Shown here piece by piece: positions 61,059-64,000 of a stretch of 64,000 nucleotides of DNA. Position 1 is the stretch's first letter. Each line of letters opens with the position of its first letter. The translations under genes were made by a program, and so were the position numbers. The stretch lies in contig JAILLF010000012.1 in NCBI GenBank assembly GCA_024693365.1, positions 29,277 to 93,276 of the forward strand, written 5' to 3'. The notes beneath the pieces were generated by a model. It ran no database searches and was not told the origin of the DNA. It saw nothing but the letters and a program-made list of their open reading frames with translations. Origin of the DNA: Acetatifactor sp. Lineage in GTDB: Bacteria; Bacillota; Clostridia; Lachnospirales; Lachnospiraceae.

Positions 61059-64000
61059 TTACCAATCCATAGCATGTACCTTTGCGTTCGTGTAAATCAC
61101 AAAATCACTGACACCGCTGTTTTGAATTCCTTCTCCGTCTTCCTTCAGAAGTACTGCCCGCAACGTGATTCTGTAATTAGAATACTCGGTAAACTGATCT
61201 CCGGTTTTCACCAGGAATCTCAACCCGAAATCATACACGTCTGCTTCGACCGCACAGCTTTCGACCGGCAGATCGATCGTAAGTGCCGCCGAATCGGAAG
61301 TGATCGTCCATTCATCCCCCCGGCCCCCCGCGCCGTACGCGGTTCCCGAAGTAACCAGAACAGTCGCACCCAGGTAATCTGACAGCGAATCTACGGCAAC
61401 ATACTCTGCTTTGCTTACAACGCCATTTTCCGTCATATCCGTCTTTTTACTCAGTGTCACGGTAAGTCTCACCGTCTTGGCATTTCTCAGGTCGTTCGGC
61501 GAGATCGCCGATACGTTATACTTTGCTTCCGTGTTGACCGGCATAAATCCGGTCAGGTCGGAATATCTTCCGTTGATGCCCAGCCGTGAATAGTTCTCAC
61601 TCATCTTTCCGTACGGATCATATTCATCCAGATCATTAACGGCTGCATAGTACAGCTTTGCCACGTTTACGGACTCCCTGTGATAATAATGGCTGTCCTG
61701 TGCAAATGCGGCAGACATGCTCGTATACGCCAGGCGTTCTTCATCATAGGCAAGATTTGTCGCGGCACGTACGTTGACGCCTATGTTGTTCTCCGACGTC
61801 TTCTCTGGGAATTCTTTATCCAACTGATTCTCATCAAACGTCATTTTCACGTAAGCATAAACCGTCAGCGAGTTTCCCGTGTCAGCAGCGCTCAGCAGGT
61901 CACTCATGATCTCCTTTGTTTCAATATCAATGTAATTATACTGAAGACTCAACTCCTTCTTTCTGACAGATGCGCTGCCGGCACTTGCTTCCGAACCGAT
62001 GCTATACGTTGCAAGGATCCTGCTGTCATCAAGACCGTAAATTTCATTTCCGACTTCGTTTTCCGCATAACGGTCCAAGGCAAAATGGAATGAATGATAG
62101 AGCTTCAAGTTACCGAGGTATGCTTTGGCATCGGGGTTGTTCAGCCTGATCTCGGTGGATGCCTTCACCGTGATCACGTGATTGGAGGCATTGATCTGTT
62201 GGTCCTCCGGAGCGACGATCAATCTGTTTGTCGTGTTTTGTGTATAAAGATCCGCCGCGATCACCGAATAACGGTTTCTTTCGTTTACAACTGCCGCCTT
62301 CCTTCCCGCAAGCTCCGTCGGTGCCTTGATCTCATAGAAGTAGAGCTCCGTCGACAGGGGCACGTACATGCTGATGTAATAGTCTTCATTCAGCACGTAA
62401 TTATCCGGCACTTCAAGTCCGACGCTCCCGTTGCCGCTGGCAGCATATTTGTAATACTCCGTTACGCCGTTTCCGTTAATCCTGTATACGTCATAATCCG
62501 CTTCCGTGGCCGGCACGTACAACAGATCCCCGTCCGTTTTCACTACGATGTCTCTCGCCATCAGATCGTTTAGGGTCCTTGGCGCAAAGTCGGCCTGGTT
62601 TGACTCATCCCTGAATCGGTTCAGCGAGATCACCCACCCGGGATACTCCTGATCCGCCACATGGGCTTCATCATAGTAGGTGTCAAAGCTGCTGAGATTC
62701 TCAGCATAATAAACTCTGTCGGCATTTCCGTTTGGATCGACCAGAACCATGTAGGTATTCACCGGCAATCTCTTGAATGTCGAGCTCATTTCATTCGTCC
62801 TGAAGATCACCTTCTTGTTATTGTTCCAGTTCACGTTATTGGAATCCAGGAGCATATTTAAATCTTCGGCATGGTAAGAATAGCGGATGTACTGGGTGAT
62901 CCAGGTTTCCAGGCTGTCCACGTAGGTTTCATTGGATGCCATGAGGGACGAGTAGTCTGTCGACGCAACTCCGTTTTCGTAAGATACGGAGCTGGTTCCC
63001 GTTTTTACTGCCGAATAGAAATCCACCTCGATCTGCTTGACGGTATATACTGGAACATACAGGTGGTATGCAATTTTCTCGCTGTTGGTTCCTGCCGTAA
63101 GCGGATCCTTGAACTGTACGTCCACAAGCGTAAAGGTGCTTGCGTTATTGGAATCGGCATGAGCACCGTTCAGCGCGAATTTCCGATATCCGTTCTCGGT
63201 AGTTACGGTAAGGCCCGGCGTGGCCGACATATCAATGACAAAACTTCCGTTTTCGTATTTACAGGTCTTGACCTCAATGGAATAATACGAGCTGGATGCC
63301 GTGTAATCCGTTGCGGTGTTTGTCACCAGCTGAACGTAACGGTTGATCAGGTTTGTCGTTTCCTCTTTTGTCTGATTTGCTATGACGATGACGGCAAAGT
63401 CATCCTCCTCCGACATGCCGCCCGGCATCGCACCCCTTTCCGTCTTATAGGTCGAGATACGGTCGCCGTCATCGTTTATAGTACGACGCAAGTAGGCATC
63501 GATCTTATTATCTCCGTAGATTTTGGCATCATTTGTGTTGTTGAATGCTTCAAACGTCGTATATCGTCTTGAATCAGAGCCCGCGACAATATCCTCATAG
63601 ATCTTGAGCGCCATGGTTTTTGGGGCCGTCCCGCCGGCGTATGCGGAGGTCTGCGAAGCCGTGCTTCTTAGCACTGCCCCGTCGCCAGTGATGATCTCAT
63701 CGCCGCCCATTGAGGACTGAGGGTTGACGTTGACAAACGGGTATCTTGGCATAACGACCGTCGTCCCCCTGTTCAGCCCGGAAACGTCCGGCAAGGTACC
63801 GGCGCTGCCCTGCTGAAGCATATCCTCGTCATAGGCGGCAAAAACGAAGGATGCGTTTCCCAGATTTGCATCGTTTCCCACGTTTTTAGTAAATCCGGTC
63901 CCATAGATTGCAAGGCCTGCGAACTGAATTTTGGTAACTTTTCCGTTTCCGTCGCTTGATGCTTTTCCTATCCAGGCGCCAAAATTAGTTGTCCCTGGCG
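61059..64000 (-). CDS. very large surface/secreted-like protein of unknown function, 5' end outside the window
   Basis: The frame is open from 61059 to the window edge (980 codons). The visible part starts in ...PGTTNFGAWIGKASSDGNGK, so the gene begins outside. The sequence is Tyr/Thr/Asn/Asp-rich with beta-strand-like stretches (RYPFVNVNP, YHFYEIKAPTE, ISLNRFRDE, NAKTVRLTVTLSK), suggesting a chain of extracellular beta-sandwich domains, as in Lachnospiraceae surface proteins. The C-terminus DFVIYTNAKVHAMDW has no TM helix or sortase motif. I recognise no catalytic domain. It lies just upstream of the rimP operon but is separated by a promoter. Confidence 0.75.
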   Translation of the reverse strand, partial: PGTTNFGAWIGKASSDGNGKVTKIQFAGLAIYGTGFTKNVGNDANLGNASFVFAAYDEDMLQQGSAGTLPDVSGLNRGTTVVMPRYPFVNVNPQSSMGGDEIITGDGAVLRSTASQTSAYAGGTAPKTMALKIYEDIVAGSDSRRYTTFEAFNNTNDAKIYGDNKIDAYLRRTINDDGDRISTYKTERGAMPGGMSEEDDFAVIVIANQTKEETTNLINRYVQLVTNTATDYTASSSYYSIEVKTCKYENGSFVIDMSATPGLTVTTENGYRKFALNGAHADSNNASTFTLVDVQFKDPLTAGTNSEKIAYHLYVPVYTVKQIEVDFYSAVKTGTSSVSYENGVASTDYSSLMASNETYVDSLETWITQYIRYSYHAEDLNMLLDSNNVNWNNNKKVIFRTNEMSSTFKRLPVNTYMVLVDPNGNADRVYYAENLSSFDTYYDEAHVADQEYPGWVISLNRFRDESNQADFAPRTLNDLMARDIVVKTDGDLLYVPATEADYDVYRINGNGVTEYYKYAASGNGSVGLEVPDNYVLNEDYYISMYVPLSTELYFYEIKAPTELAGRKAAVVNERNRYSVIAADLYTQNTTNRLIVAPEDQQINASNHVITVKASTEIRLNNPDAKAYLGNLKLYHSFHFALDRYAENEVGNEIYGLDDSRILATYSIGSEASAGSASVRKKELSLQYNYIDIETKEIMSDLLSAADTGNSLTVYAYVKMTFDENQLDKEFPEKTSENNIGVNVRAATNLAYDEERLAYTSMSAAFAQDSHYYHRESVNVAKLYYAAVNDLDEYDPYGKMSENYSRLGINGRYSDLTGFMPVNTEAKYNVSAISPNDLRNAKTVRLTVTLSKKTDMTENGVVSKAEYVAVDSLSDYLGATVLVTSGTAYGAGGRGDEWTITSDSAALTIDLPVESCAVEADVYDFGLRFLVKTGDQFTEYSNYRITLRAVLLKEDGEGIQNSGVSDFVIYTNAKVHAMDW

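Noticed and set aside
1..64000. Prophage, integrative element, transposase gene or CRISPR array
   Set aside because: No integrase, transposase, phage structural gene or spaced repeat array is found in any frame; the repeats are two palindromes and intragenic repeats only.

Overview
The window comes from a low-to-mid GC Firmicute, most likely a Lachnospiraceae (Clostridia) gut or rumen anaerobe. The evidence is the gene content: cysS-mrnC-rlmB-sigH and rimP-nusA-ylxR-ylxQ-infB-rbfA-nrnA-truB-ribF in their Firmicute order, a Cys T-box leader, a GntR(YtrA)-type ABC operon, YesM/YesN sugar signalling, an archaeal-type AspRS, TTGACA-17-TATAAT promoters and AGGAGG ribosome binding sites. Almost everything is on the minus strand; only a class A PBP gene and one small ORF are on the plus strand. 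No prophage, transposase gene or CRISPR array is visible.

Region by region. 1-2691: a GAF/HD-GYP protein (cut by the left edge), an MBL hydrolase overlapping it by ATGA, and a YigZ-family protein. 2819-6550: a class A PBP (plus), a long perfect palindrome, and two small unknown genes. 6616-15561: an oligopeptide (Opp) ABC operon, oppA-B-C-D-F plus a small membrane protein, in which OppA, OppC, OppD and OppF are all larger than usual. 15655-16475: trmO and a second palindrome of the same family. 16487-26072: a monosaccharide ABC transporter (binding protein, ATPase, permease) downstream of a sensing cassette with a membrane-anchored sugar-binding protein, a YesM-like kinase, a YesN-like AraC regulator and a second sugar-binding lipoprotein. 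26150-30503: tRNA-Thr and an RND pump with a coiled-coil insert. 30671-34463: cysS-mrnC-rlmB-sigH behind a T-box. 34549-42142: aspS (archaeal type), lgt, an unknown CxxxC protein, rarA, ispF and a DEAD-box helicase with an RGG-like tail. 42192-45165: an ABC operon of YtrA type. 45171-48154: a DRE-TIM aldolase-like enzyme and a GH2 beta-glucuronidase-like enzyme. 48241-51492: tRNA-Met, tRNA-Val, an NlpC/P60 cell wall hydrolase with WalR-like direct repeats at its promoter, and a Na/Pi cotransporter. 51508-61023: the nusA-infB operon. 61059-64000: the C-terminal part of a very large surface-like protein cut by the right edge.

Functionally the window mixes housekeeping operons (translation, rRNA modification, sporulation-type sigma factor, lipoprotein maturation, isoprenoid synthesis) with nutrient scavenging (peptides, monosaccharides, glucuronides, phosphate). 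The most unusual points are the enlarged Opp transporter, the two related hairpin elements, the tandem-repeat IF2 N-terminus, and regulatory hairpins lying at the predicted transcription starts of oppA and rimP.
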